Positions 55,305 to 64,000 of a stretch of DNA of 64,000 bases are shown piece by piece. The notes below the pieces were generated by a model that had not been told where the DNA came from, did no database searches, and saw nothing but the letters and a program-made list of their open reading frames with translations. Source of the stretch: Rhabdophis nuchalis (lineage: Eukaryota; Chordata; Lepidosauria; Squamata; Natricidae); assembly GCA_039707465.1 (NCBI GenBank), contig CM077648.1:24242119-24306118 (forward strand), in the 5' to 3' direction. Within the stretch, counting starts at the first letter, position 1, and each line of letters begins with the position of its first letter. The translations under genes and the position numbers were made by a program.

Positions 55305-55807
55305 TGTTGTGGCCCGACAGTGGCCAGAAGAGCTGGCAGCAGATTCGGACAGTGAGGAGGTTGGGGAAGAACATGGGCCATTCCTGGAGTCTGGCGAAGG
55401 TTCTGATGAGGGCTCTGTGTCGAAGGCAGAGAGGGGGCCAGAGCCGTATGCCAGCTATCAGCTTCCTTCAGAGTAAGACATCAGTGAGGCAGACGAACAG
55501 CTGGAGCCTGTTCCCCGTGTGTTCATGGGCAGAGTTGCCAGAGAAGGGAACAGCTAAAGAACAGGGGTAGACTTGGGAGTAAGGCCTCAGGTGGACGATG
55601 ACTAACTCTTCCCAGAGGAAATAAAAGAGGAGCAAAAGAGGAGTTTTCAGGAGACAATTAGTTTGCTTAATTGGTTTGTGACTCTAAATCCTCCCTTGAA
55701 AGTCTTTGCTGGATGCGAATGAGCAAAATTCACAGTAAATTAATAAAAGGGTTTTTTGTCAGGACAAGGAGTTTGCTTCATGCTCTTGGGAAGCCTCGGT
55801 CAGAACA
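55305..55807 (+). mobile_element. Solo LTR with 5-bp target duplication
   Basis: A 503-bp segment begins TGTTGTGGCCC and ends GGTCAGAACA, giving the TGTT...AACA inverse ends of an LTR. It is flanked by CTCTG at 55300-55304 and 55808-55812. Internal signals are in order: TATA-like 'GAAATAAAAGAGGAG' at about 55620 and a polyadenylation signal, AATAAA, near 55742. No internal retroelement genes are present, so the two LTRs of an earlier full copy recombined. The 5-bp duplication suits Gypsy-type or some endogenous retroviral LTRs; the sequence alone does not decide which. Confidence 0.88.
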
Positions 55808-55812
55808 CTCTG

Positions 55813-56273
55813 AAGTTGGTCCACTTTGCCGTTTTTCCTTCTGAACTAAAGTGCCTAGAAATGGACATAACATTTCAAGTGGAATCTGGCCAAGTAAGAA
55901 TCAGGACTCCTGTTGAAACACCCCACAATAATCCCTGTTTCAGCAGCTGCATCATGTTTAACTTGTGGTCTATAAGAAGATCCAGATCTTTTTTTACATA
56001 CTAGTGTCAATAATAGGTTTCCCCCCCACTTCTATTCTTGTGCCTGTTTTTTCCTCCACGATACAGAGCTTTACATTCGTTAAATTCCACCCTATTTATT
56101 TTGCCCATTAATCATGTTTTGAACCTTCTCTTTCTCCTCTAAAATATTAGCCATGCCTCTCAGCTTTAAAACAGAAACAAGCCAGCCTTCTTTCCTGAAA
56201 TAAGTTTGCAATTACCAAAGTAGGATTCTCTCTGGAAAATACTCAACTCTTCAACAGCACTTTGCCTTACAAA
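55813..56273. other. Unique stretch, possible old LINE remnant
   Basis: 'ACTTGTGGTCTATAAGAAGATCCAGATC' and 'CGTTAAATTCCACC' resemble a CR1-type 3' coding remnant on the minus strand, but too weakly to call. Not otherwise recognised. Confidence 0.25.
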
Positions 56274-56283
56274 ATATACAGAA

Positions 56284-57096
56284 CAAATACAGGTAGAAAA
56301 ATGGACCACGAAAGTAAGGGGAATATGTAAAATAGATAGAAGTAAAACTAAATTTGAAAGTTTAGTATCTCAAATTATTAAGGATGAAACTGGGTTAAAA
56401 GGACTCGTTAGTAAGATATATAAGATTATAAACTTCGATGGAAATCCACAAATGGTAATGAAAAGGAATTGGGAGGAAGACCTTAAGATTAAAATATTGG
56501 ATTTGGATTGGAATGAGAATTGGAAGAGTCGGATCATGAGGACTTTGTCTATAAGGATTAAAGAACATAATTTTAAGGTTGTTTGGAAATGGTATTGGAC
56601 CCCATTAAGATTATCATTGATAGATAAAAAAATGAGTGATAAATGTTGGAGATGTAATACGGAATTGGGAACTTATGAACATATGTGGTATAAATGTGTG
56701 AAAATCAAAAAGTTTTGGCAGCAATTAGAAAGAACGATGTGTGAAATGACGAAAAGAATAATAATATTGAGATCAGAAACTATATTGTTATTGATAATTA
56801 ATGAACCAGAGTTAACAAAACATGAGAAAGAATTGATTAGAATTATGATTATAATGGGTAGAATTGTAATAGCAAGATATTGGAAAATAGAGGTAAATAT
56901 TAAAATAGAAGAATGGTACTGTGAAATGTGGAAATTAGCCTTAAATGATAAAATGACGTGCGATATTAAATTTAGAGAGGGGGTTTATAAAAAAGATATT
57001 TTTTGGAAGACTTGGAAGCCATTTGTGGACTATGCACTTGGAACTTTGGACGTCTCGACGCCTGTACCGAGAGAACGTGGATTTTGGAGATCTTAA
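56284..57096 (+). pseudogene. L1 ORF2 C-terminal fragment
   Basis: About 270 codons are open from the truncation point to TAA at 57094-57096; the first Met codon at 56452 is internal and not a true start. The sequence WYWTPLRLSLIDKKMSDKCWRC, then EHMWYKC and IKKFWQQL, is the cysteine-rich C-terminal region of L1 ORF2 (C-x2-C, then His and Cys), thought to help bind the element's RNA. Endonuclease and reverse transcriptase are missing. Codon use is strongly A-rich, usual for L1. Confidence 0.9.
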
Positions 57097-57198
57097 AGAT
57101 AATAGAAGATACTTGAAACCAACTCTTCCTTTTGTTTTGTACAGCACTGGGTGAAATATTGTAAAAGACTATAAAAATTTCAATAAAAAAAAATATAT
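56286..57198 (+). mobile_element. L1 LINE, 3' end, with 12-bp target duplication
   Basis: 5'-truncated L1: the end of ORF2, a short 3' UTR and an A-rich tail. Flanked by ATATACAGAACA at 56274-56285 and 57199-57210 (partly ambiguous with the AT-rich tail). The open frame is unbroken through the fragment, so it is young relative to the other LINE remains here. The A-rich tail is typical of L1 and unlike the microsatellite tails of L2, CR1-L3 and BovB. Confidence 0.88.
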
Positions 57199-57210
57199 AT
57201 ATACAGAACA

Positions 57211-57399
57211 CTGTAAAAAACTAGGAAATGTGAACGAACTCATTTTGATCCGCATGCTCCTGTTCTTTTGTATCTTACATTGTTTTTTTTAATATAAAAT
57301 TTGAATTATTTGCCATAAAAATAACACAAGACACAGACCATTTCTCATAAATGCTTTCATGAGGCTTGTTTGCTGTTAATTTTCTAATAGGATTTCTTT
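57211..57399. other. Unique AT-rich stretch
   Basis: Nothing recognised. Confidence 0.3.
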
Positions 57400-58040
57400 A
57401 ATTGTCCCGTAATATCCTGTGGGCTTATATTGCTCTACTCTTCAGTGTCGTAATCTTCGGTGCCTATTAACATTATTAAGAAATGGTTTCTTCTGTTTGG
57501 TGCAGTATTGGCACAATGCGTCATATGATAAGAATGTGGATTACTCGCAAATCTGCATGAAATTAAGATGTCTGGGAAAAAACAATGAACCACTTCCAAG
57601 GGATACCTAGCTCCCAGTCTTCATTTACTTAACCATTTTTTTTTATTTTTAAGGTTTTCAGGGAGAGCTAAATTTCAGAGTTCCGATACGAATGCAGAAC
57701 TTTAATTGCTAAGTGACATTAACACTGTGATGATGCTGATAAATTTTAATATCATAACCTTGGGATTTCAATCTAAACAATAGCCTTATTAATTTATCCA
57801 GCTAAGATAATGAACATCTATATGGAGAATAACAAAATGTGTGACACGTCACTGTGCAAACACTGCAAATTACATGTTTCTATTAGACACTGAGTAAAGT
57901 CACAGAAATATGCTGTCAGACACAATGCCATATTGTAATCACTGCCGTTTCCTATGGAGGTTGCTGTTAAAATACATATAAACCTCCTGTCATAAAAGAA
58001 AGAGCTTGCAGAGATTCATATGATATTAATGATGTAAAGT
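57400..58040. promoter_or_regulatory. Candidate conserved noncoding element
   Basis: About 640 bp of repeat-free sequence with many TAAT cores ('CTTATTAATTTATCCAGCTAAG', 'GATAAATTTTAATATC'), balanced composition and no decay signature or frame. It resembles developmental conserved noncoding elements in texture only; conservation cannot be tested here. Confidence 0.3.
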
Positions 58041-58504
58041 GGATATGATCAACCTCATTTTTCAAGTCAGTTCCAATAGTGCTGAAAAATAAACACTCTT
58101 ATCAAATCTTCTACACTAGCTCTCCTCCAACCAGCTGCTCTCAAAATGTGAACAACTTCAACTCCGAAAAGCCATGCTGGATATGAATTCTGGAAGGCTT
58201 CACACTGAGGAAAACTGTGAACTGTATCTGACAGAAGCAGGATACATTTAAGGTTATCATACAAACGATCAGATCACAGGAGTAACAACAGAGTGTTTAA
58301 ATTGGCTATGATATCCTGGTGGTAGCTTTCTGGGGACCAGGCAATCCAGCAGTTCTTGGTCTAATTGCAAAATGGTTTTCCTAGTCAAGAACTTGGGAAT
58401 TATGTATCCTGGGACAGCCTATGAAATTTTCATACATGTACGTTAGGTCACTGCAATTTTTGGCAACTATACTTCCCAACTCCTCCAAAGATTTTAATCA
58501 TGAG

Positions 58505-58656
58505 ATTTTATTGGTTGATTTTAACTTATTTACGTTTTAATGTACAGTATATGACTAGATTTTTAGGATTGTAAGCCACCCAGTTACCTTGTGGTAAGAT
58601 GGGCGGCCAATAAAATCTATGAATGAATGAATGAATGAATGAATGAATGAATGAAA
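58505..58656 (+). mobile_element. LINE 3' tail with (GAAT)n microsatellite
   Basis: 'GGATTGTAAGCCACCCAGTT', 'ACCTTGTGGTAAGATGGGCG' and 'GCCAATAAAATCTAT' are an L2/CR1-like 3' terminus. It runs directly into about nine GAAT units at 58619-58655. Confidence 0.75.
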
Positions 58657-59386
58657 TGGTAAAAGGAGGTATCAAGAGTTGAAACAATAATCTGGCAACC
58701 ACACATTGCTGTAGTTTCCCAGACTGTCCAGAGTTGTCCTTAGAAAACAAAAAAGAAGTATCATTTAGAAATTGAATAGAAGAGACAAGTCAATAGCCTG
58801 GATTACACACAATACTAAGGCAGAAATCCTTCAACCATAGGTTACTGAGAGAAAACATAATTGGTGATCTATACACTAAATAAGCAGCATTCTGACTTAA
58901 CATGATGCATAAAATCTAACATGAAGTACTCCCTTAGTTAAAAAAAATAATTTAGTGTGATCTGGCATCAGAAACAAGACCTTAGTTGAATATTTCATTC
59001 TCACTGAAACTAAAGCAGAATTGGGTTGCTATATTTGAACTATAAAAATTCAGAATAAATAGTTTTGAAATCAAAAACTTTGGTATCACAATTAGCTTCC
59101 ACACACAAGCTCATGTGATCAACCTCTCCTGATTCAATTCACTTTAGCAATCCATCTTAACACTGCATAGTAAGATCAGCTGAAACTCCATTTGCACCTT
59201 TACTATAGACTAGAATACCAAACATATCAAAAGATAACCAACAAATACACATCCACAGTAGGACAGAAAACAATTTGGCTGTTATCAGAGCAACATTTTT
59301 TAAAAAGCGACTTGCAAAACTGCAACTAAAATTGTACGTAATTCTCGATAGGAATATGACATTGCAAAATGATATCGGTTAATTTT
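58657..59386. other. Unique AT-rich stretch
   Basis: Nothing recognised. Confidence 0.35.
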
Positions 59387-59781
59387 TACAGGTAGTTCTT
59401 GACTTACGACCACAACTGAGCCCAGCATTTCTCTTGCTAAGCAAGTGAAGAAAATTTTGCTCCATTTTACAGCCTTTTTTGTCACAGTTGTTAAGTAAAT
59501 TGCTGTAATTGTAACATTAGTAACCCAGTTGCGAAGTAAATCTGGTTTTTCTCTTGACTCTGCTTGTTAGAAGGTCGCAAAAGGTGAACACATGACTCTG
59601 GGATGCTGCAACCATCATAAATATGAACCAGTTGACAGGTGGCCACATTTTGATCATGTGACCACAGGAATGCTGCAACGGTCATTAAATGGGAAAAATG
59701 GTCCTCAGTCACTTTTTTCAGAGATGTTGAAACTTCAAATGGCCACTAAATGAATGTGTGTAAGTCGAGGACTACTTTTAG
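59387..59781 (+). mobile_element. MITE, TACAGGTAGTCC-like family (copy 4)
   Basis: TACAGGTAGTTCTTGACTTA at the left, 'TAAGTCGAGGACTACTTTTA' at the right. This is the best-preserved left end among the four copies; the interior matches 2842-3213 along its length. Confidence 0.85.
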
Positions 59782-59784
59782 TTT

Positions 59785-61060
59785 TACAATAGAATTCCAC
59801 TTGCTTTATGAACAAACCAATGTCTTTCAATGCAAACACGAGACACTTTTTTCTCGATTTCTGCAAGTGTACAGAAACTATAAAAACAAAAAAAGCTCTC
59901 AACATTTGCCTATATTATTTTGGAAACCAGTATGATGTATAAATAAATTGCCATTGCAGAGAAGTAATCTGATCTGTCTTGCTTTTCTCCCTTTATATAG
60001 CAGCTATTGTGGTGTGCATGCATCATAGGTGCATGTGTGTATATATGTAATTAAACTGGGAAGCAACCACCCCAATAATAGAACTCTTCTCCTTAAAATA
60101 TTTTTTTCTCCAGTTGCTGTTTGCCATGCAGGGAAAAGCTTATAGGAAACATGTATCCCTAGGAAGTTTCCTTTGGAAGGAAATACTAAATAGCATAGGA
60201 GAATCAATATTACTTTTCCTGTGCCATGATCCCAAACTTGGCCTTGTTTCCTTTAGAGATTTCTCTAATCTGTCCCCAAGAAAATTAGATCACAGCTAAT
60301 TTTCTCTCTGTTCTTTCCTTTCTGCTTCTCTCTCCCACCCACCCTGCCTGACAAATACAAATAAGTGTAAAAACAAACCATCTCATAGAGGAAAATCCAG
60401 CTTTCCTAAACAAATTCTCCAAATATACTCTGACTGCAATTCCCAGACTTCCTAAATGGACGGCTGAATTGCTAGCTGAGAATTTGGGGAGATGTAAGTT
60501 TTATTCCATGGGACAAAATGTGACACTGTGACATTTATAACGCAAACTCATTAGATACTTGCATGAGATGTACCAGCGGAATGCAATTTGCATTTTGGCA
60601 TACATTTTTTTTCAATGGGATGGATCTGAAGCTGGAAAAAACTGGACTAACCAACATTTGTTAGCAATATAAATAGGCTCCCATCTTAAGGAGCTCAAAT
60701 TCAAGGAGATATGGAGAAAGTCAAGTGATTTTGTTTCTTCAAGCACTTAATAATAATATAGTGCTGAAAAGAAAGGCTATTACTATCTAATGTCTCTAAA
60801 GTTATCAGATTTGGGGGGTCAGGGTTGGCTCCGCTCCCCGAATACATTACATTATTGTGAACACATGTCATGTAGAATTATTGAATATTCCATTCAACAC
60901 AAAGGTAGACATGCTCAAAATGAATAGTTCTGTATCCAGCGCAAGCCTCATTAGCTTGAATTTAAGATTAACTTTCTCTCAAGATCAATATCTAAAGGTC
61001 GAGTTGCTTCTGTTAACAAAGTCCTACAGCAGGTTGGTTCTATACTTCTGTTTTTATTAC
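59785..61060. other. Unique stretch with one octamer-type palindrome
   Basis: Repeat-free. 'ATGCAATTTGCAT' at 60581-60593 contains a perfect ATGCAAAT octamer on the minus strand (a POU-factor site type) within a patch of about 120 bp (60500-60620) of non-decayed appearance. Confidence 0.4.
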
Positions 61061-61065
61061 CATCT

Positions 61066-61302
61066 TTCCCCGAAAATAAGACAAGGTCTTATTTTCTTTT
61101 GATCCCCGAAATAAGCACTTGGGACTTATTTTCAGGGAGGTCTTATTATTTTTGAGGTGCAGGTAGTGGCGAGCATGTTCACCTCATGGCTGCTGCTGTA
61201 TTGCAATATTTTTGGGGAGGGCTTATTTTAGCACATGCGCTCAAAAGTCCGATTGGGCTTATTATCCAAGAGCATCTTATTTTCTGGGAAACAGGGTACC
61301 AT
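61066..61302. mobile_element. MITE with CCCCGAAAATAAGAC-like ends
   Basis: Left 'CTTTCCCCGAAAATAAGACA' and right 'ATCTTATTTTCTGGGAAACA' are inverse, with a second nested inverse pair ('GGTCTTATTTTC', 'GACTTATTTTCAGGGAGGTC'). Probable TA flanks ('TTACC', 'GTACC'). Confidence 0.75.
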
Positions 61303-61309
61303 AAGTATA

Positions 61310-61878
61310 AAGATTTTCCTGTATCGTTAATTCTTTTTATTATTTTACAGACTTTAATGTTTATTGTTTTAAAATAATTTTGTCACAGACTATAAATAAC
61401 TACATTATCCAAGAACATGCTATGGAAACAAGTTTGATGATGTTTGACATACACACAGTCTTCTTGCACTAATTCCATACTCTGGACGTGCCTGTTCTTG
61501 GCTTTCTGTGTCACAAGCTGGATTTATACGGACATATTAATCAGGCACAAAACCAACTTTCCGGAACAGTTTTCAGCAATATAAAGAAACAATGTGGAAA
61601 GTATTTGCGCAGCGAAAAATAAAATACCTGAAAAACATATGATTTGGTAATAATGACAGACAAAACATAAAGGAGATGAAAGGGCAAAAATTATATAGAT
61701 AAAAGAGGCTGATCAGTAAGCATCTCACCATTTTTTTATTACAATAAAGCAGTGATTACTAGAAATTACCAGAAATCAGCATAAATCTATCTGAAACAAA
61801 TCTTGTTTTTTGAACAAGTAAATCTTTAGTAGATTGGGGGAATGCTTTGGACATAAGTTACTGTGCTCTCAACAAAGT
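61310..61878. other. Unique AT-rich stretch
   Basis: Nothing recognised. Confidence 0.35.
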
Positions 61879-61879
61879 A

Positions 61880-62262
61880 CAATGGTACCTCAACAGATAT
61901 CATTACTTGGTTCTGGGAGGCGCGATGAGTATTAAAAATGAGTGACAATCAAACCACATGACTTACCACATGATCCTTTATTTCGGCCAGGAAGGACTTC
62001 CTGTCTGTCCTTTTTTCTATGTCAGTATCCTTCCCAGCATGGTCGACTTCCTGTCCGCCCTATGGGGCCATCCCTCTCTTCCTTTTGCAATGATCTTCCC
62101 AGCATGGCCAACTTATTGTCCATTCTCTGCAACCACCTCCCTTTTCCTTTTGAGGACATCGAGTACCGCACAAACAACAAGTGTCAGGAAATTTTCGTGT
62201 CAAAATGTGTCAAGTACCAAATTTGACGAATTTTGAAGCAGTTGAGTACCAAGGTACCACTG
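61880..62262. mobile_element. MITE with GGTACC-containing ends and internal duplication
   Basis: Left 'CAATGGTACCTCAACAGATA', right 'GAGTACCAAGGTACCACTG'. Inside, a unit of about 70 bp with 'CTTCCCAGCATGG' and 'CTTCCTTTTG' or 'TTTCCTTTTG' is present twice. The two overlapping 92-94 codon open frames are spurious. Confidence 0.72.
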
Positions 62263-62269
62263 CATTTGA

Positions 62270-63429
62270 TAGTTTTTCATGACATTCCGATTAGCAAGCT
62301 AATTAATTGTTGGCAGAAGGTGTGGCAATAATTTATAGCATGCATTCCAAAGCAAATTGTGCAAGTTGTTGAATATTTATACCCATCTATACAAACATAG
62401 TCATATACCAGTGGAAACCTGGTGAAAACCTACAGTGGAAAACCTTTACACTCACTTGAATCTTTTGTCATTCTGTACTGTGTACAAAAGAAAAAGCCAG
62501 ACAATATAAAGAGGATAAATGGGTTCTAGTATACTGAAACACCAAATTATATTATATCATTTCTTCCTTAAGATTGCATTTCATGGTCAAACTGGAAGCC
62601 AGAACAATTGTTCCCACTGAGTTCTATATGTCTATTTATCTATTTATTTAAAACACATGGGTGAGGGAGAGGAAAAGGATACACACATGTTCAGTTCTTG
62701 AGAGTACGTGCGTGATGAGCCATTAGACATCAAGTGCAAGAGGCTTATATTAACATCATTTCACTTCCACTCAAACACAGAGCTGCAAGTCATCAACTTT
62801 CCTGTAAGCAAGCACTGACAGATTAAGGAACATCTTGACATGTATGAACTAGGCCCAAGTGGTTCTAAAAATAACCAAGGGGAAAAGTGTAAAAGAAAAG
62901 CGTGCAACAGATCTAGATGGCTGGCCAAATCCTGTTATGTTATTGTGTTCCACCGCCAATTTTCCGGTCTCAACAAGGGATGTTTAGAGTTTTTCTTGGC
63001 TAAACCAAGCAGATAAATAGCATATTTTAGATGAGTGGGTAGTTGGAATAATTCATGAAGCCAAGAATTCTTATTCTGCTAGAAATACCCTATTCTGCAA
63101 AGTTGGCATATTTCAGAAATAAATGAAACTATGTGTTGGTGGTTCAAACTATTAGCTTTAAAAAATGGGATAATTTTCACTATATGAATGTCTCATGAAT
63201 TTCATATTCAGATTTATTTACTTATCTGTTTTCTACACCACATTTCTACTCCAGCAGGTTTTTAAAGTACAAAAACAGAACATTAAAAAGTTAATATAAC
63301 CTCAATCCCAAAGAAAGAGATCAGTTTTCGCAGATTTCTCTTTCAAATACAACTCTCCTCCTACAAGCCGGAAAGATTAATCAGACAGCAGAAGTATCTT
63401 CAAAGAACACTTTCCTACAGCTCTTAACT
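62270..63429. other. Unique AT-rich stretch
   Basis: Nothing recognised apart from a short (TATT)n run near 62630. Confidence 0.4.
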
Positions 63430-63930
63430 GGACTATTTCATAATTGCAATTCTATCTTTAAGAACTCAGGTCCTAAACTACGTAAGGCTTCAAGGTTAAT
63501 ATCGACTCCTTAAATTGACCTTTAATAACTTAGGAACCAGTACAGATATTGCAGGATAATCCTGTAACATTTTCAACAATAGCCCCTAGTAGTACAGTGC
63601 AGCAATCAGGATGAAATGCAAAGAAAACCTGGATAACCACTGCCAAATGAATCCTGCTAAAGAAAGGAAATAGATGATACATTAGTTATCGTTGTACATA
63701 GTTGCTCTTTACCATAGTCACCACTCTTGAATCCACTGATTCACAAGGAATACTACCAAACCGTGAGAGTGTTCTTCAAAGAGGATGATAATCCCAAAAT
63801 AGACTGGACATCAATCTCTTCTAATTTCAGAAACTCCTCCCTCATCATATATTCAGGAAACAGGATCCTGCTTCTCTGGAAATGGATAATGAAGCATAAT
63901 AGAACCGAGTGTCATCAGCAATCTTCTATG
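63430..63930 (-). repeat. Degenerate old squamate interspersed repeat, second copy
   Basis: 'TTAACTTAGGAACCAGTACA', 'AGTACAGTGCAGCAATCAGG' and the following stretch have the same layout as 17740-18400 in minus orientation. Heavily mutated; class unknown. Confidence 0.4.
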
Positions 63931-63933
63931 CCA

Positions 63934-64000
63934 GGGGTCTCCAATCCCCAGCCATGGCCCACTATCAGGCTGTGAGCTGTCTGGAATCGAGCTGCAGAAA
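63934..64000 (+). mobile_element. hAT-type element, left end cut by window edge
   Basis: CAGGGGTCTCCAATCCCCAG followed by 'GGCCCACTATCAGGCTGTGA' is the left terminus of a hAT-Charlie-like nonautonomous element. The rest lies outside the window. Confidence 0.7.

Noticed and set aside
55234..55570. Acidic Glu-rich 80-codon frame and its overlapping partner
   Set aside because: Both cross the boundary of the solo LTR at 55305, so they cannot be a host protein.
1..64000. CRISPR arrays, operons, bacterial or phage genes
   Set aside because: None present; repeats and elements are all of vertebrate type.

Overview
The window looks like nuclear DNA from a squamate reptile, most likely a snake. It is AT-rich and intergenic or intronic, with no intact host protein-coding gene that I can name. 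The case for a squamate rests on the repeats: a BovB (RTE) LINE tail, SINEs of Sauria type, an L2-clade LINE, Penelope-like remnants, an L1 tail and many small hAT-type foldback elements. The case for a snake rests on a LINE 3' end at 15812-16287 that runs into an (ATTCT)n microsatellite, the pattern described for snake CR1-L3 ('Snake1') elements.

Layout. 1-5.9 kb: L2 fragments in both orientations, a Sauria-type SINE, a long (CT)n tract and several MITEs. 5.9-8.2 kb: a GC- and CpG-richer block with almost no repeats, read as a candidate regulatory or promoter region. 8.2-11.1 kb: mostly unique sequence. It holds one arm (10530-11062) of an inverted pair of homologous non-repeat segments; the other arm is at 51755-52273. 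11.46-14.3 kb: a nearly full-length L2-clade LINE ORF2 with one in-frame stop and one frameshift. 14.8-31.3 kb: SINEs, the CR1-L3 tail, a BovB insertion with a 13-bp target-site duplication, several hAT-type MITEs with 8-bp duplications, and two Penelope-like elements, one with a GIY-YIG-like domain. 31.4-37.3 kb: a repeat-poor stretch that could be the terminal exon and long 3' UTR of an unidentified minus-strand gene. 38.3-39.5 kb: a decayed Rex1/L2-like reverse transcriptase. 40-55 kb: dense MITEs and SINEs, with two clear nested insertions. 55.3-57.2 kb: a 503-bp solo LTR and a young-looking L1 3' fragment. 57.2-64 kb: mostly unique sequence with a few MITEs and two candidate conserved noncoding patches.

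No host genes can be seen working together here. Most of what can be read is the history of mobile elements: which copied themselves by reverse transcription (L2, CR1-L3, BovB, L1, SINEs, Penelope) and which moved as DNA (hAT-type and TA-duplicating MITEs). The part least explained by mobile elements is the inverted pair of about 520-bp segments 41 kb apart. By eye they match at roughly 85-90% over their best 185 bp and show no transposon ends. No homology search was possible; family names come from recognition of sequence patterns.
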